From Chitinophagales bacterium (GTDB lineage: Bacteria; Bacteroidota; Bacteroidia; Chitinophagales; LD1), in assembly GCA_019638515.1 (NCBI GenBank), contig JAHBTS010000002.1:703936-767935 (forward strand): a stretch of DNA of 64,000 bases, read 5' to 3'. The notes beneath the pieces were generated by a model. The model made no database searches. It saw nothing but the letters and a program-made list of their open reading frames with translations, and was not told the origin of the DNA. This document shows positions 28,517 through 37,340 of the stretch, one piece after another. Numbering within the stretch: position 1 is the stretch's first letter; every line of letters begins with the position of its first letter. Made by a program: the position numbers and the translations under genes.

Positions 28517-29518
28517 TTAGCTATTGCTTAAATCTATTTCGGTATTGTCGCCAATATTTAAACTCTGTGAGAATCCCTTGATGCCCGCATCGGAGCCAAT
28601 GAGTGAATTTACCAAGGTTATATTTTCGAGTTTGGTATAGCTGCCCACAATAGAATCGCGAATAATAGAAAACTGTACTGCGCTGTGATCGCCAATAGTA
28701 ACATTGGGACCTACAATAGAATTCACAATTTGTGCACCTTCGCCTATACTCACCGGAGGTATAATAATTGAGTTTTGAGTAGCGCCTTTGCGCACTGCCA
28801 AATCGCCCAATTTTCGCAATAAGATGGTGTTGGTTTCTAACAGAATTTCTTTTTTACCTAAATCGAACCACTGCTCTACTTTATAGCTATTAAATACTAC
28901 TCCGTTGGTAATCATGGTACGCAGTGCATCTGTGAGATGAAACTCGTTGTTGGTACGAATATTATGTTCAACATTATATGCCAATGCTTCAAACAACTGC
29001 TTGGTTTCGTATATAAAATACAAACCAACCAATGCCATATTAGATTTGGGAATAGATGGCTTTTCTACCACATTCTTTATGGTACCATCGGTTCCTAACT
29101 CTGCTACGCCAAAAGAACGCGGATCTTCTACTTTTTTTATACAAAGGGTTGAAGTTTCGCCATGTACCAACTCGCTCACATCGGCATCAGTAATGGTATC
29201 GCCTAATTGAATAATAAGCGGTTCATTGATGTTTACTATTTCTCTTGCGCAAAAGAGTGCGTGCCCCATTCCTTCGGGCGTTTCTTGCGTTACAAAATGA
29301 GCATCGATTTCAGGATAGTTTTCTACTACAAAGTCTTTTATTTTTTCGCCCAAATAGCCAATTACAAATATAAAACGCGTAACACCGTTTTCTTTTAGGC
29401 TTTCTATTATGAAAGAAAGAATTGGTTTTCCGGCAACAGAAATAAGCACCTTGGGCTGGGTATAAGTGAGCGGACGAAGGCGTGTGCCTGCTCCGGCTAC
29501 CGGAATAATTGCTTGCAT
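28517..29518 (-). CDS. Sugar-phosphate nucleotidyltransferase with left-handed beta-helix tail
   Basis: A 333-residue NDP-sugar pyrophosphorylase. The signature GAGTRLRPLTYTQPKVL and the metal/substrate segment QLGDTITDADV define the nucleotidyltransferase domain (about 1-240). The tail has hexapeptide-repeat units (SIIIPPVSIGEGAQIVNSIV, VTIGDHSAVQFSIIRDSIV) forming a left-handed helix. Which NTP and sugar-1-phosphate are used cannot be told; glucose-1-phosphate thymidylyl- or uridylyltransferase are the common annotations. Located 47 nt after a GT2 glycosyltransferase, fitting a role in glycan synthesis. Confidence 0.88.
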   Translation of the reverse strand: MQAIIPVAGAGTRLRPLTYTQPKVLISVAGKPILSFIIESLKENGVTRFIFVIGYLGEKIKDFVVENYPEIDAHFVTQETPEGMGHALFCAREIVNINEPLIIQLGDTITDADVSELVHGETSTLCIKKVEDPRSFGVAELGTDGTIKNVVEKPSIPKSNMALVGLYFIYETKQLFEALAYNVEHNIRTNNEFHLTDALRTMITNGVVFNSYKVEQWFDLGKKEILLETNTILLRKLGDLAVRKGATQNSIIIPPVSIGEGAQIVNSIVGPNVTIGDHSAVQFSIIRDSIVGSYTKLENITLVNSLIGSDAGIKGFSQSLNIGDNTEIDLSNS

Positions 29519-29565
29519 AGATTACAAACGTACATAAATTTTTATCACGTTATTTAATTCAGATT

Positions 29566-30258
29566 TCAAAACAATTTATTCAGTATTAAATCAATTAGAA
29601 TATTGATTGAATTGGCACTGCTTTGCCCTTTCAGTTTGCTATAATCGGTATATTCTATATGCACCGGAACTTCTACTACACGTAGCTTTTGAGCTTTTAT
29701 CAATGAAAGAATTTCGGTAGCATGTGCCATTCTGTTTTCGGTGATTTTAATTTTGGCAGCTGCTGCTCTTGTAAATGCACGAAATCCATTATGTGCATCG
29801 CTTAACCATAATCCTGTAATAACACCATTTACCATAATTGCAACACGCAAAACGACTCTGCGCATGGTTGGTATTGCGGCAATATCTTCTTTACGCTTAA
29901 AACGCGAACCCAGCGCCACATCGGCCTCATTTGCCTGCAGTTTGCTTAGCAATAGCGGAATTTCTTTGTAATTGTGTTGCCCATCGGCATCGAAATGCAC
30001 AATAAAAGATGCGCCTTTCTGTATGCTGAAACTGGTGCCTGTTTGTATGGCAGCGCCTTGCCCCAAATTAACAGGATGGCGCAAATAATATATAGGAAGA
30101 TCTTGAATGGTTGCTACCGTATTATCGGTAGAAAAATCATCTACAACTACAATAGAATAACCTTGCTCTACCAATGGTAGCAAGGTGTTGCGCAACTGTG
30201 CGGCTTCGTTAAACGAAGGAACTACAATAAATATTTCTGCGTTTGCAGTTTTAACCAT
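29566..30258 (-). CDS. GT2 family glycosyltransferase (dolichyl-phosphate mannose synthase-like)
   Basis: A 230-residue inverting glycosyltransferase with a GT-A fold. Visible motifs are IVVPSFNEAAQLRNTL, VVDDFSTDNTV, FDADGQHNYKEIP (the DXD-like metal site, here DAD) and ALGSRFKRKEDI. The short length with one hydrophobic stretch near VVLRVAIMVNGVITGLWL resembles polyprenyl-phosphate sugar synthases, which charge a lipid carrier with hexose. It lies 3 nt after the ceramidase-like gene and upstream of the nucleotidyltransferase, so the three are likely one transcript. Confidence 0.87.
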   Translation of the reverse strand: MVKTANAEIFIVVPSFNEAAQLRNTLLPLVEQGYSIVVVDDFSTDNTVATIQDLPIYYLRHPVNLGQGAAIQTGTSFSIQKGASFIVHFDADGQHNYKEIPLLLSKLQANEADVALGSRFKRKEDIAAIPTMRRVVLRVAIMVNGVITGLWLSDAHNGFRAFTRAAAAKIKITENRMAHATEILSLIKAQKLRVVEVPVHIEYTDYSKLKGQSSANSINILIDLILNKLF

Positions 30259-30261
30259 GTA

Positions 30262-31977
30262 TTACTTTTTGTAGAAAGGAAATTCGTTCATCTCTTCAAG
30301 TGTTGCCTGCGGTGGAGTTGCCTGCGCCAACTGGCGTTCTTGTTTAGGTTTCAGCATTTCGGTTGCCAACTCATTAAATTTAGTTTGCAATGCAGCCAAA
30401 CTCCACTGCCCAAAAACAGTATGCCCGGCTTCATACATTTGCACTTGGTACTCTTCGTTGGTAGTAATGTAACCGGAATAGCCATTGGCATAAGGTGCCA
30501 AAATTACTTCTGTAATACCTGCCGCTGCCAACTTTTCTTTAAGTGAAGCTACCAGCCTTTTTCCTGCTATTACTGTAATTTCAAACGGGAAAGCGGCTAC
30601 TGCCACATTACCGATAAATGTAAGTTGTATAGGTAATACTTTAGGAGTGTACAGCACTTTTCTTTTGCTGCCTATTTGCGCATAATACTTTTTGAATGCG
30701 GCTATGCTGCCATCAAAAATACCGGGTATGGGTAACTTGCTAAAGTTAGCATATCCCAAAATTCGTGGTGCGTGGGTTTCGAGCAAAATAGCTTTATTGC
30801 CTTGCACGCGATATTTCAACTGTACCTTTTCATCGTTTCCTTGAGTTTCTAAATCGCGCTGTTTTACTCGTTCAATCATTTTTTTTGCAATCGGTAGCAA
30901 TACAGCCGGCATGCCGGGGCCATCGAATAAAGCACCTCTAAAAAATGGAAGCCCCATACATGCTTCGCAAGTGCGAGCATCTGTATTTCCTTTTGCAAAT
31001 TGTGGGTCGCACTTAATCTCGGTAAAATCTATCCACCAAATTTCGCTATCGAAATTAGAGCCTACCGTTGCGCCTTTTTGTTCTATAAGCTCTATTGCTT
31101 TTTCAAACTGAAGTTTACCATTGTAAGCAGCACTTTTGTAATCGTTATCGAACTTGCCATACCAATAGCCTCGTTGCCATTTAAAGATATTCTTCTTGTA
31201 GCGAAAGCGAGGCGAAACATCGCCACAAATACCTTGCGCAAATGCACCAACATATTGCGTTCCCTTAGCTGCAAAATACTCCTCTAAGAATTTAGCAGCA
31301 TAGCCTTTATTGTCGGCATTTACTTGATGCAAATTATTGGAAAGGCTCGTAGTATGCACACCAAACCAATTGATGCTGCCCAGCGGCTCTCCACTTTCAC
31401 TTTCAAAACTAAGCAATTGCATTTCGCGGTTCACACCTTTGTGTAAAGTTTGCATGGTGAGTTTCTCGGGAATATCGGGATTAGCATTATACGCATTCAT
31501 AGAGCGTTGAAATGCCACTTCTTTATCTAACTCAAAACTCCCCTTATGCAGCGATATTTTTCCTTGCTTTTTATTGCCCTCTGCCTGCACAATTGCCTGC
31601 ACAATTGCACCATACACTTCCTTATATATTTTTTCTGAAAAGCCCGGAGTAGGCATATTATACAATGGATAATACGAAAAACCACCCGGAGCACTGTGTG
31701 TATGTTGCGCTGTAATAACAAGGTTCTTTTCACTTAATCCAAACTGCGGATACTTAGCTTTTAATTCGTTTAAAACAGCCTGGTGCAACGCCAATGTTAT
31801 GAACCCTAATTCTGCATTTACTATACAAATTTTTTGAGTTTCGTTTTCGAGTACAAAAGCTCTTACGTGTAAAGTTCCGGGCTCTTGCATGGTATGCTGA
31901 TACATACCAAAACCAAGCATGGCAGCATTCTTTAAAAAAGGAGAGTATGCCACCGAAGATGTACCAATTTGAATCAT
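30262..31977 (-). CDS. Neutral/alkaline ceramidase-like amidase, no signal peptide
   Basis: A 571-residue protein with the N-terminal catalytic domain of neutral ceramidases, which hydrolyse the ceramide amide bond to sphingosine and fatty acid. It shows the opening GTSSVAYSPFLKNAAMLGFG, HVRAFVLE, the zinc-site segment TAQHTHSAPGGFSYYPLYN, and QGICGDVSPRF. ATG 31977 is chosen over 32004 because the family-like sequence starts there. Secreted ceramidases normally carry a signal peptide and an Ig-like C-terminal domain; neither is evident here, so a cytoplasmic role or another amide substrate is possible. It heads a run with GT2 and nucleotidyltransferase genes. Confidence 0.75.
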   Translation of the reverse strand: MIQIGTSSVAYSPFLKNAAMLGFGMYQHTMQEPGTLHVRAFVLENETQKICIVNAELGFITLALHQAVLNELKAKYPQFGLSEKNLVITAQHTHSAPGGFSYYPLYNMPTPGFSEKIYKEVYGAIVQAIVQAEGNKKQGKISLHKGSFELDKEVAFQRSMNAYNANPDIPEKLTMQTLHKGVNREMQLLSFESESGEPLGSINWFGVHTTSLSNNLHQVNADNKGYAAKFLEEYFAAKGTQYVGAFAQGICGDVSPRFRYKKNIFKWQRGYWYGKFDNDYKSAAYNGKLQFEKAIELIEQKGATVGSNFDSEIWWIDFTEIKCDPQFAKGNTDARTCEACMGLPFFRGALFDGPGMPAVLLPIAKKMIERVKQRDLETQGNDEKVQLKYRVQGNKAILLETHAPRILGYANFSKLPIPGIFDGSIAAFKKYYAQIGSKRKVLYTPKVLPIQLTFIGNVAVAAFPFEITVIAGKRLVASLKEKLAAAGITEVILAPYANGYSGYITTNEEYQVQMYEAGHTVFGQWSLAALQTKFNELATEMLKPKQERQLAQATPPQATLEEMNEFPFYKK

Positions 31978-32047
31978 AGTGTAATAATAGATTTTAGAAT
32001 TCAAATATTAACTATGAGTTTTGGCTGTTGTGAACTAATTTTTTTGC

Positions 32048-32488
32048 ATGACCCAAGTTGTATTTAATTCTTACAATTTTCAAATTGAAGATACGCTGCA
32101 AGGGCGCTTTATTTTCGATATTGTTAGAAAGAAAAAAGTTTTGCTCACGCCCGAAGAATGGGTGCGCCAGCATATTTTACACTATTTGGTTTTTGAAAAA
32201 AATTATTCTAAAAATCTAATTGCCATAGAGCGTGCCATAGAAGTAAACGGCCTTACCAAACGCTTCGATATTCTAGTTTTTGACCGTGTAGGAAAACCTT
32301 ACTTAATGGTAGAATGCAAAGCGCAGCATATTGAATTGAATGAACAAACACTCAACCAAATTTTAGTTTACAACCAAGCGCTTTCTGTTCCTTACTTATG
32401 GATAAGTAATGGAAAACAGAACTTCTGCTACCAAGCAACCGGAAACCTAAAACTACTAAACGAAATTCCTGAAAAACCACCTGCCTAA
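32048..32488 (+). CDS. Stand-alone type I restriction R-subunit N-terminal-like (HSDR_N_2) protein
   Basis: A 146-residue protein resembling the PD-(D/E)XK nuclease-fold domain at the N-terminus of type I restriction HsdR subunits. Catalytic-site-like residues are in KRFDILVFD and LMVECKA (D...ExK), followed by LNQILVYNQALSVPYLWISNG. No HsdM, HsdS or helicase motor is present here. Small lone proteins of this family are widespread in Bacteroidota and their role is not known to me. It is divergent from the ceramidase-like gene and 56 nt upstream of nadK. Confidence 0.8.
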   Translation: MTQVVFNSYNFQIEDTLQGRFIFDIVRKKKVLLTPEEWVRQHILHYLVFEKNYSKNLIAIERAIEVNGLTKRFDILVFDRVGKPYLMVECKAQHIELNEQTLNQILVYNQALSVPYLWISNGKQNFCYQATGNLKLLNEIPEKPPA

Positions 32489-32544
32489 AACAAATTCAAC
32501 GCCAATTTTCTATAACTCAGAAACTTTACGCACCTTAGCTTTAT

Positions 32545-33420
32545 ATGATTGCTATTTACGGCAAAAACTTTAAGGCAGCCAATGCTCCTTATGCCCAAAA
32601 ACTTTTTGATTGCCTAAAAAAACATGGTAGAAAAGTGGCTATGCAAAGAGATTTTGCTGCATTGCTTAAAGACCAACTCAACCTTTCGTTTGAGGCAGAA
32701 CTCTATCAAAATTTCGAAGAGGTAAAAAACGATGTAGAATATGTGTTTAGCATGGGTGGCGATGGCACTATACTAGAGTGTGTAACTTTTATTCAAGATA
32801 AAGAAACGCCTTTAGTTGGCATTAACTTTGGTCGTTTGGGCTTTTTAGCCAATATAGGCAAAGATCATATTGAACAAATTGTAGAAGCCGTAGAAAGAGG
32901 CAACTATATTATAGACAAACGTACCCTGCTTGCTTTAGAATGCAACAAACCAATTTTTGGCAATCAGAATTTTGCATTGAATGAAATGACGATTCAACGC
33001 AAAGACAATTCATCTATGATTACCGTTCATACATACTTGAACGGAGAGCTATTGAACTCCTATTGGGCAGATGGCTTAATAGTAAGCACCCCTACAGGCT
33101 CTACCGGCTACTCACTTAGTTGCGGAGGTCCCATACTATATCCCACGGCAGATAACTTTGTAATTACACCGGTTGCTCCGCACAACCTTAATGTGCGCCC
33201 AATGGTGGTAAGCGATAAAGTGGTACTCTCCTTTGAGGTTACCGGACGCAGTAAAAGTTTTTTGTGCACGCTCGATTCGCGCTTTGAAAGTATAGACAGC
33301 AGTTTCCAAATTGCCATTCGCAAAGCAGATTTTTGCGTAAATTTGGTGCGCTTAACCGATATGAATTTCCTTACGGCTCTTAAAAATAAACTAAACTGGG
33401 GTGCAGATCAGAGGAATTGA
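32545..33420 (+). CDS. nadK: NAD kinase
   Basis: NadK phosphorylates NAD+ to NADP+ using ATP. The 291-residue product has the diacylglycerol-kinase-like motif GGDGT at residues 71-75, the NADK signature TPTGSTGYSLSCGGPIL, GINFGRLGFLANI and the C-terminal region PMVVSDKVVLSFEV. Length is normal. The ATG is preceded closely by an A/T-rich TAGCTTTA sequence but no Shine-Dalgarno. It follows the HSDR_N-type gene and ends convergent with porQ, 18 nt apart. Confidence 0.96.
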   Translation: MIAIYGKNFKAANAPYAQKLFDCLKKHGRKVAMQRDFAALLKDQLNLSFEAELYQNFEEVKNDVEYVFSMGGDGTILECVTFIQDKETPLVGINFGRLGFLANIGKDHIEQIVEAVERGNYIIDKRTLLALECNKPIFGNQNFALNEMTIQRKDNSSMITVHTYLNGELLNSYWADGLIVSTPTGSTGYSLSCGGPILYPTADNFVITPVAPHNLNVRPMVVSDKVVLSFEVTGRSKSFLCTLDSRFESIDSSFQIAIRKADFCVNLVRLTDMNFLTALKNKLNWGADQRN

Positions 33421-33438
33421 TTTTATTGCCTTGCAATC

Positions 33439-34485
33439 TCATTTTTTGCGCTTAGGCAACTTGGCAATGTTGAGTGCAAAAGTGAGGTGGTTAGTAGTTT
33501 TACCCAGTGCAGCAGGATTCAAACCATACTGAATATCCAAAAACTTAACATGAATTCCCAAGCCAAAAGAAATACCTGCAATACCACGCACATTTTCCTG
33601 TTTTAGCTCCTGCCTGCGTTGGTGATTGTATGCAAACTGCAAGCGTACAACTTTCTTAATATTGGCTTCGGCACCAATAATAAAGTGCCTGAAAATTTCA
33701 TCGCCAATATCTTTCTTTGGAGTGGTATTCGCTTGGTCGAATAAATTGGAATTAGTGCTTTCGTTTGGATTGCTGTAGCGGATATTCCAACGGTGCAAAT
33801 CGTGAATAGTCATGTGAAATTTAATTGGGAAACCTTTGAAACCAAACGCAAATCCCAAACGCAAATCAAAGGGCAACATTTCATGATTGCCTTTGCGATA
33901 CGGCTTAAACTGCCCGCCAATATTGGTTGCCGAAAGTGTAGCACTTAAATGCCGTACCGTATCGTTTACGCTAAATGCTATATCTGCCGCCATACCTACG
34001 CTACTAAACTCTGCCAACTGCGAATAAAAGAACTTGGCATTGGCTCCTACCGAAAGAATTTTTGCAAAATGATATGCACTCCCGCCATACCATACAAACT
34101 CAGCGGCATTCATTTTTCCTATTTCATTGGCACTTTCATCGGTACGTGTAATGCTACCATAGGCAATGTAGTTCATACCAAAACCAAAAGTTGCTTTTTT
34201 ATCGAAGTGATGTGCGTAAGTTATGTTTCCAGAGTTTACGGCACCAGGCAAAAAAGAGGTACCAAACGCTACGGTTTTATGCATCTTTTTATTCCATGTT
34301 GCAGGATTTGAATATCCTAAAGAAACATCATCGCCAAACAATGTTTGGTTAATACCGCCCATTGCCTGCACACGTGCACTAAACGGAGTACTTAAAAACG
34401 AAATTGCAGCACTTCCTCCTACCGGATTCTGGGCAGCAACATCATAAACAAGCAGTAATAAAAAGAAATGTAAATAGTTCTTCAC
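33439..34485 (-). CDS. porQ: Type IX secretion system protein PorQ
   Basis: PorQ is an outer-membrane beta-barrel component of the T9SS, acting with the attachment/sortase complex (PorU, PorV, PorZ). The 348-residue product has a signal peptide (MKNYLHFFLL to DVAAQ). The family opening reads NPVGGSAAISFLSTPFSARV and MGGINQTLFGDDVSLGYSNPA, and long amphipathic strands run to the end (SFGLGIHVKFLDIQYGLNPA). GTG 34485 is preferred to TTG 34491 because it gives a clean signal peptide. Its presence agrees with the T9SS sorting domain at 16.7 kb. Confidence 0.88.
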   Translation of the reverse strand: MKNYLHFFLLLLVYDVAAQNPVGGSAAISFLSTPFSARVQAMGGINQTLFGDDVSLGYSNPATWNKKMHKTVAFGTSFLPGAVNSGNITYAHHFDKKATFGFGMNYIAYGSITRTDESANEIGKMNAAEFVWYGGSAYHFAKILSVGANAKFFYSQLAEFSSVGMAADIAFSVNDTVRHLSATLSATNIGGQFKPYRKGNHEMLPFDLRLGFAFGFKGFPIKFHMTIHDLHRWNIRYSNPNESTNSNLFDQANTTPKKDIGDEIFRHFIIGAEANIKKVVRLQFAYNHQRRQELKQENVRGIAGISFGLGIHVKFLDIQYGLNPAALGKTTNHLTFALNIAKLPKRKK

Positions 34486-34552
34486 CAGCAAAAAATGCAG
34501 CGCAAGTATATCGTAAAATTGAAACTATTATTGTGTGCAGCAAAACATTTGT

Positions 34553-35749
34553 TTACTTTAAGCCCTGCTCTAAATCATTTAAAATATCGTTTATATTCTC
34601 TAACCCAACACTTAAACGCACCAAACCATTGGTAATACCAAATTTTTCGCGCTGGCTTTGCGGCACAAAAGAATGGCTCATACTGGCCGGATGCTGAATT
34701 AAAGTATCGCAAGTTCCCAGCGATGCGGTTAGTCTACAAACTTTTAAACGCTCCATCAATTTCTTTCCTGCCTTTAAGCCTTGCTTTAACTCAAAACTTA
34801 ATACGCCTCCAAAATCTTTCATTTGCTTTTTTGCAAGTTTGTAATCTTCATGGTGCTGCAAACCAAGATAGTTTACAGTGGCAACCGCCTTATGTTTGCT
34901 CAAAAAGGTGGCTACTTCCATCGTATTCTTACAATGCTTATCCATCCGCAACGGCAATGTTTTTATACCGTTATTCAACAGCCAAGCATCAAATGGAGGC
35001 GCAATGCTTCCGTGCAGTTTGCGTACTTTCCACAATTGATTTTGCATAAATTCTATATCGCACGAAACAATAATTCCACTAAGCGCATTGCCATGCCCGT
35101 TTAAAAATTTAGTAGCAGAATGCAGCACAAAATCGGCACCATACTGCAATGGCTGCTGTAATAAAGGAGTGGCAAAAGTATTATCTACACAAAGCTTACA
35201 GCCGTATTGATGAGCAATGGCGCTGAGCTTTTTTATATCGTAGCAATTTACGGTTGGGTTAGATGGCGTTTCGGCATACAACACACCAATGCGATGCTGC
35301 TTGCAGTGTTGGTGCAGTGCTTCAAAATCTTTAAAGTCTTCATAAATTACTTTTATTCCAAACTGCTTTCCAAAATGGTTGAAATAATCTACCGAAGTGC
35401 CATAAATATTTCCTTGAACCAACACTGTATCGCCTGTTTGCAGCAGCGATTGAAACAATGCATTGAATGCTGCCATGCCCGATGAAAAAGCTAGTGCCCT
35501 TGCGGTATTGGGCAAGCCATACGATTCTAACTTAGCAATCTTATTTTCTATAAGTTCTGCATTGGGGTGGCTCCATCGGCTGTAAATAAAACCTTCGCTT
35601 TGGCTTGCAAAAATTTTTGCTGCTTCGGTAGGCGACTCATAAATAAATGTGGAAGAAGCAAATACCGGAACAGCGTGTGCATTCAACACATTTAAGCCTG
35701 CATCACTCGCGCAAATAGTTTCTATTGATAGGCTTTCCTTTTTCTTCAT
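34553..35749 (-). CDS. Cys/Met metabolism PLP-dependent enzyme (cystathionine gamma-synthase/lyase or Met gamma-lyase type)
   Basis: A 398-residue PLP enzyme of the trans-sulfuration family. Features are SSTFIYESPTEAAKIF, FIYSRWSHPNAELIENKIA (Tyr and Arg for PLP phosphate binding), AFSSGMAAFNALFQSLLQTGD, YAETPSNPTVN, VDNTFATPLLQQPLQYGAD and the PLP-binding Lys in HSATKFLNGHG. The end shows SLGTCDTLIQHPASMSH and GLVRLSVGLENI. Members interconvert cysteine, homocysteine and methionine precursors or degrade methionine; sequence reading alone cannot settle which. It is divergent from dinB. Confidence 0.9.
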   Translation of the reverse strand: MKKKESLSIETICASDAGLNVLNAHAVPVFASSTFIYESPTEAAKIFASQSEGFIYSRWSHPNAELIENKIAKLESYGLPNTARALAFSSGMAAFNALFQSLLQTGDTVLVQGNIYGTSVDYFNHFGKQFGIKVIYEDFKDFEALHQHCKQHRIGVLYAETPSNPTVNCYDIKKLSAIAHQYGCKLCVDNTFATPLLQQPLQYGADFVLHSATKFLNGHGNALSGIIVSCDIEFMQNQLWKVRKLHGSIAPPFDAWLLNNGIKTLPLRMDKHCKNTMEVATFLSKHKAVATVNYLGLQHHEDYKLAKKQMKDFGGVLSFELKQGLKAGKKLMERLKVCRLTASLGTCDTLIQHPASMSHSFVPQSQREKFGITNGLVRLSVGLENINDILNDLEQGLK

Positions 35750-35818
35750 TATTATGAACTTTTTAGACGAAAGTAGCTTTTAAGCATATACATTCGCAGT
35801 CGCTAAAATTAAAATTAG

Positions 35819-36307
35819 ATGTACAATATTCAACGCCACTTGGCATACAGCCATTGGGCAAACAACAAAATTGCAGGTTTGCTCAAAACAGTTTCTCCCG
35901 ATTTAATTGAAAAAGAAACACCCAGCAGTTTCAACACACTCAAAAAAACCATCTACCATATTTGGGATGCCGAAGTGGTTTGGTTTACGCGCCTTCAAGG
36001 CGGGCAAATTAGCACTTGGCCCAGCGAAAGTTTCACCGGAAATTTTAATGAAGCATTAGATGCCTTTGCTGCCAATTCAAAAGCATTGCATGACTTTATT
36101 GCTACCAAAGACAGGGCATTTTTAGACTCCCTTATTCACTATAAAAATTTAAAAGGCTTAGAATTTTCGCAACCTGTAGAAGATATTCTTTTCCACGTTG
36201 TGAACCACGGCAGTTTCCACCGCGGGCAAGTAATTACCATGCTGCGCGCTTTAGGACATACTCAGTTAGAAAACACCGATTTAATTGCATACATGCGCTT
36301 GCAATAA
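35819..36307 (+). CDS. DinB-family four-helix protein
   Basis: A 162-residue DinB/YfiT-type protein, a putative metal-dependent four-helix-bundle enzyme. His residues expected to bind the metal occur in YHIWDAEVVWFTRLQGG and NHGSFHRGQVITML, the hallmark of the family. YNIQRHLAYSHWANNKI is the typical first helix. Known relatives act as thiol-dependent transferases (bacillithiol, mycothiol or glutathione), but no substrate can be assigned. A TACATTCG box at 35789 lies 22 nt upstream and may be its -7 element. Confidence 0.85.
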   Translation: MYNIQRHLAYSHWANNKIAGLLKTVSPDLIEKETPSSFNTLKKTIYHIWDAEVVWFTRLQGGQISTWPSESFTGNFNEALDAFAANSKALHDFIATKDRAFLDSLIHYKNLKGLEFSQPVEDILFHVVNHGSFHRGQVITMLRALGHTQLENTDLIAYMRLQ

Positions 36308-36352
36308 AAAGATATTAATAAACAACATTTTAAAACAACACATCAATACAAT

Positions 36353-37258
36353 ATGAAATCAACTATCAATCATTTTATTGCCAAATCATTTTTGGCAACT
36401 GCACTATTAGCAAGTGTACACACCGGATTTGCACAATCTTTGCCAACGCCACCACCAAGTCCATCGCAAACATTAAAGCAACAATTTGCTACTTCGTTTG
36501 TAGAACTAGAATACTCTCGCCCCGGTAAAAAAGGCAGAAAAATTTTTGGCGATGTAGTTCCTTTCGGTAAAGTTTGGCGTACCGGAGCCAATGCCGCTAC
36601 CACCATCGAATTTGGCGAAAACGTAACCATAGACCATACCAAAATAGAAAAAGGAAAATACGGCTTACTAACCATTCCGGGCGAAAACGAATGGCAAGTT
36701 ATTCTTACAAAAGATTTGAATGTAACCTCAGCCACTGCTTACAAAATAGAAAACGACATAGTGCGTATTCCTGTAAAACCGGTATTGCTAAACGATGCAG
36801 TTGAAACATTTACCATAGATGTTCAAAACATAAAACCAACACAAGCAGATATTCAATTGAAATGGGACAAAACCTTAGTATCGTTTACCATTACTGCCGA
36901 TATTGATGCTACTATTATGAAAGCTATTGATAAAGAAATGGCTGCCGACAAACGCCCATATCACCAAGCGGCTACTTACTATTACGAAAACAATAAAGAC
37001 TTAAACAAAGCATTGGAGTGGAGCACAAAAGCAGTAGAAATTAGCCCTTATGCTTTTTGGATGAGCCATCTTAAAGCAAAAATTCAATACAAATTGAAAG
37101 ACTATAACAATGCTATTGCCAGTGCCGAATTATCTTTAACCAAAGCTAAAGAAGCTAGCAATGACGATTATGTAAAAATGAACGAAAAACTAATTGCCGA
37201 AATAAAAGCACAACCCGATTACAAAGCTCCAGCCCCTGCAAAAGGAAAGAAAAAATAA
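36353..37258 (+). CDS. Exported DUF2911 protein with TPR-like C-terminus
   Basis: A 301-residue secreted protein. The signal peptide ends near SVHTGFAQ. Residues about 45-180 match DUF2911 (SFVELEYSRPGKKGRKIFG, PFGKVWRTGANAATTIEF, KYGLLTIPGENEWQVILT). The last 90 residues form TPR-like helical pairs (AATYYYENNKDLNKALEWS, AFWMSHLKAKIQYKLKDYNNAI). DUF2911 is common in Bacteroidota and has no established function. It follows the DinB gene by 45 nt and is terminated by a hairpin at 37276. Confidence 0.85.
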   Translation: MKSTINHFIAKSFLATALLASVHTGFAQSLPTPPPSPSQTLKQQFATSFVELEYSRPGKKGRKIFGDVVPFGKVWRTGANAATTIEFGENVTIDHTKIEKGKYGLLTIPGENEWQVILTKDLNVTSATAYKIENDIVRIPVKPVLLNDAVETFTIDVQNIKPTQADIQLKWDKTLVSFTITADIDATIMKAIDKEMAADKRPYHQAATYYYENNKDLNKALEWSTKAVEISPYAFWMSHLKAKIQYKLKDYNNAIASAELSLTKAKEASNDDYVKMNEKLIAEIKAQPDYKAPAPAKGKKK

Positions 37259-37275
37259 ACAGTGTATCCTAAATA

Positions 37276-37317
37276 AAAAGCGGCTCTCCAAAAATTTGAA
37301 GAGCCGCTTTTTTTATT
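37276..37317. terminator. Bidirectional hairpin terminator between DUF2911 gene and icd
   Basis: Stem AAAAGCGGCTCT (37276-37287) pairs with 37300-37311. It is followed by a T run on the plus strand and preceded by A residues that read as T on the minus strand, so it can serve both convergent genes. Confidence 0.9.
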
Positions 37318-37340
37318 GCGTAATCGTAAAACTACCAATA

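Noticed and set aside
32048..32488. Part of a type I restriction-modification system
   Set aside because: No HsdM, HsdS or helicase motor domain within the window; neighbours are housekeeping genes.
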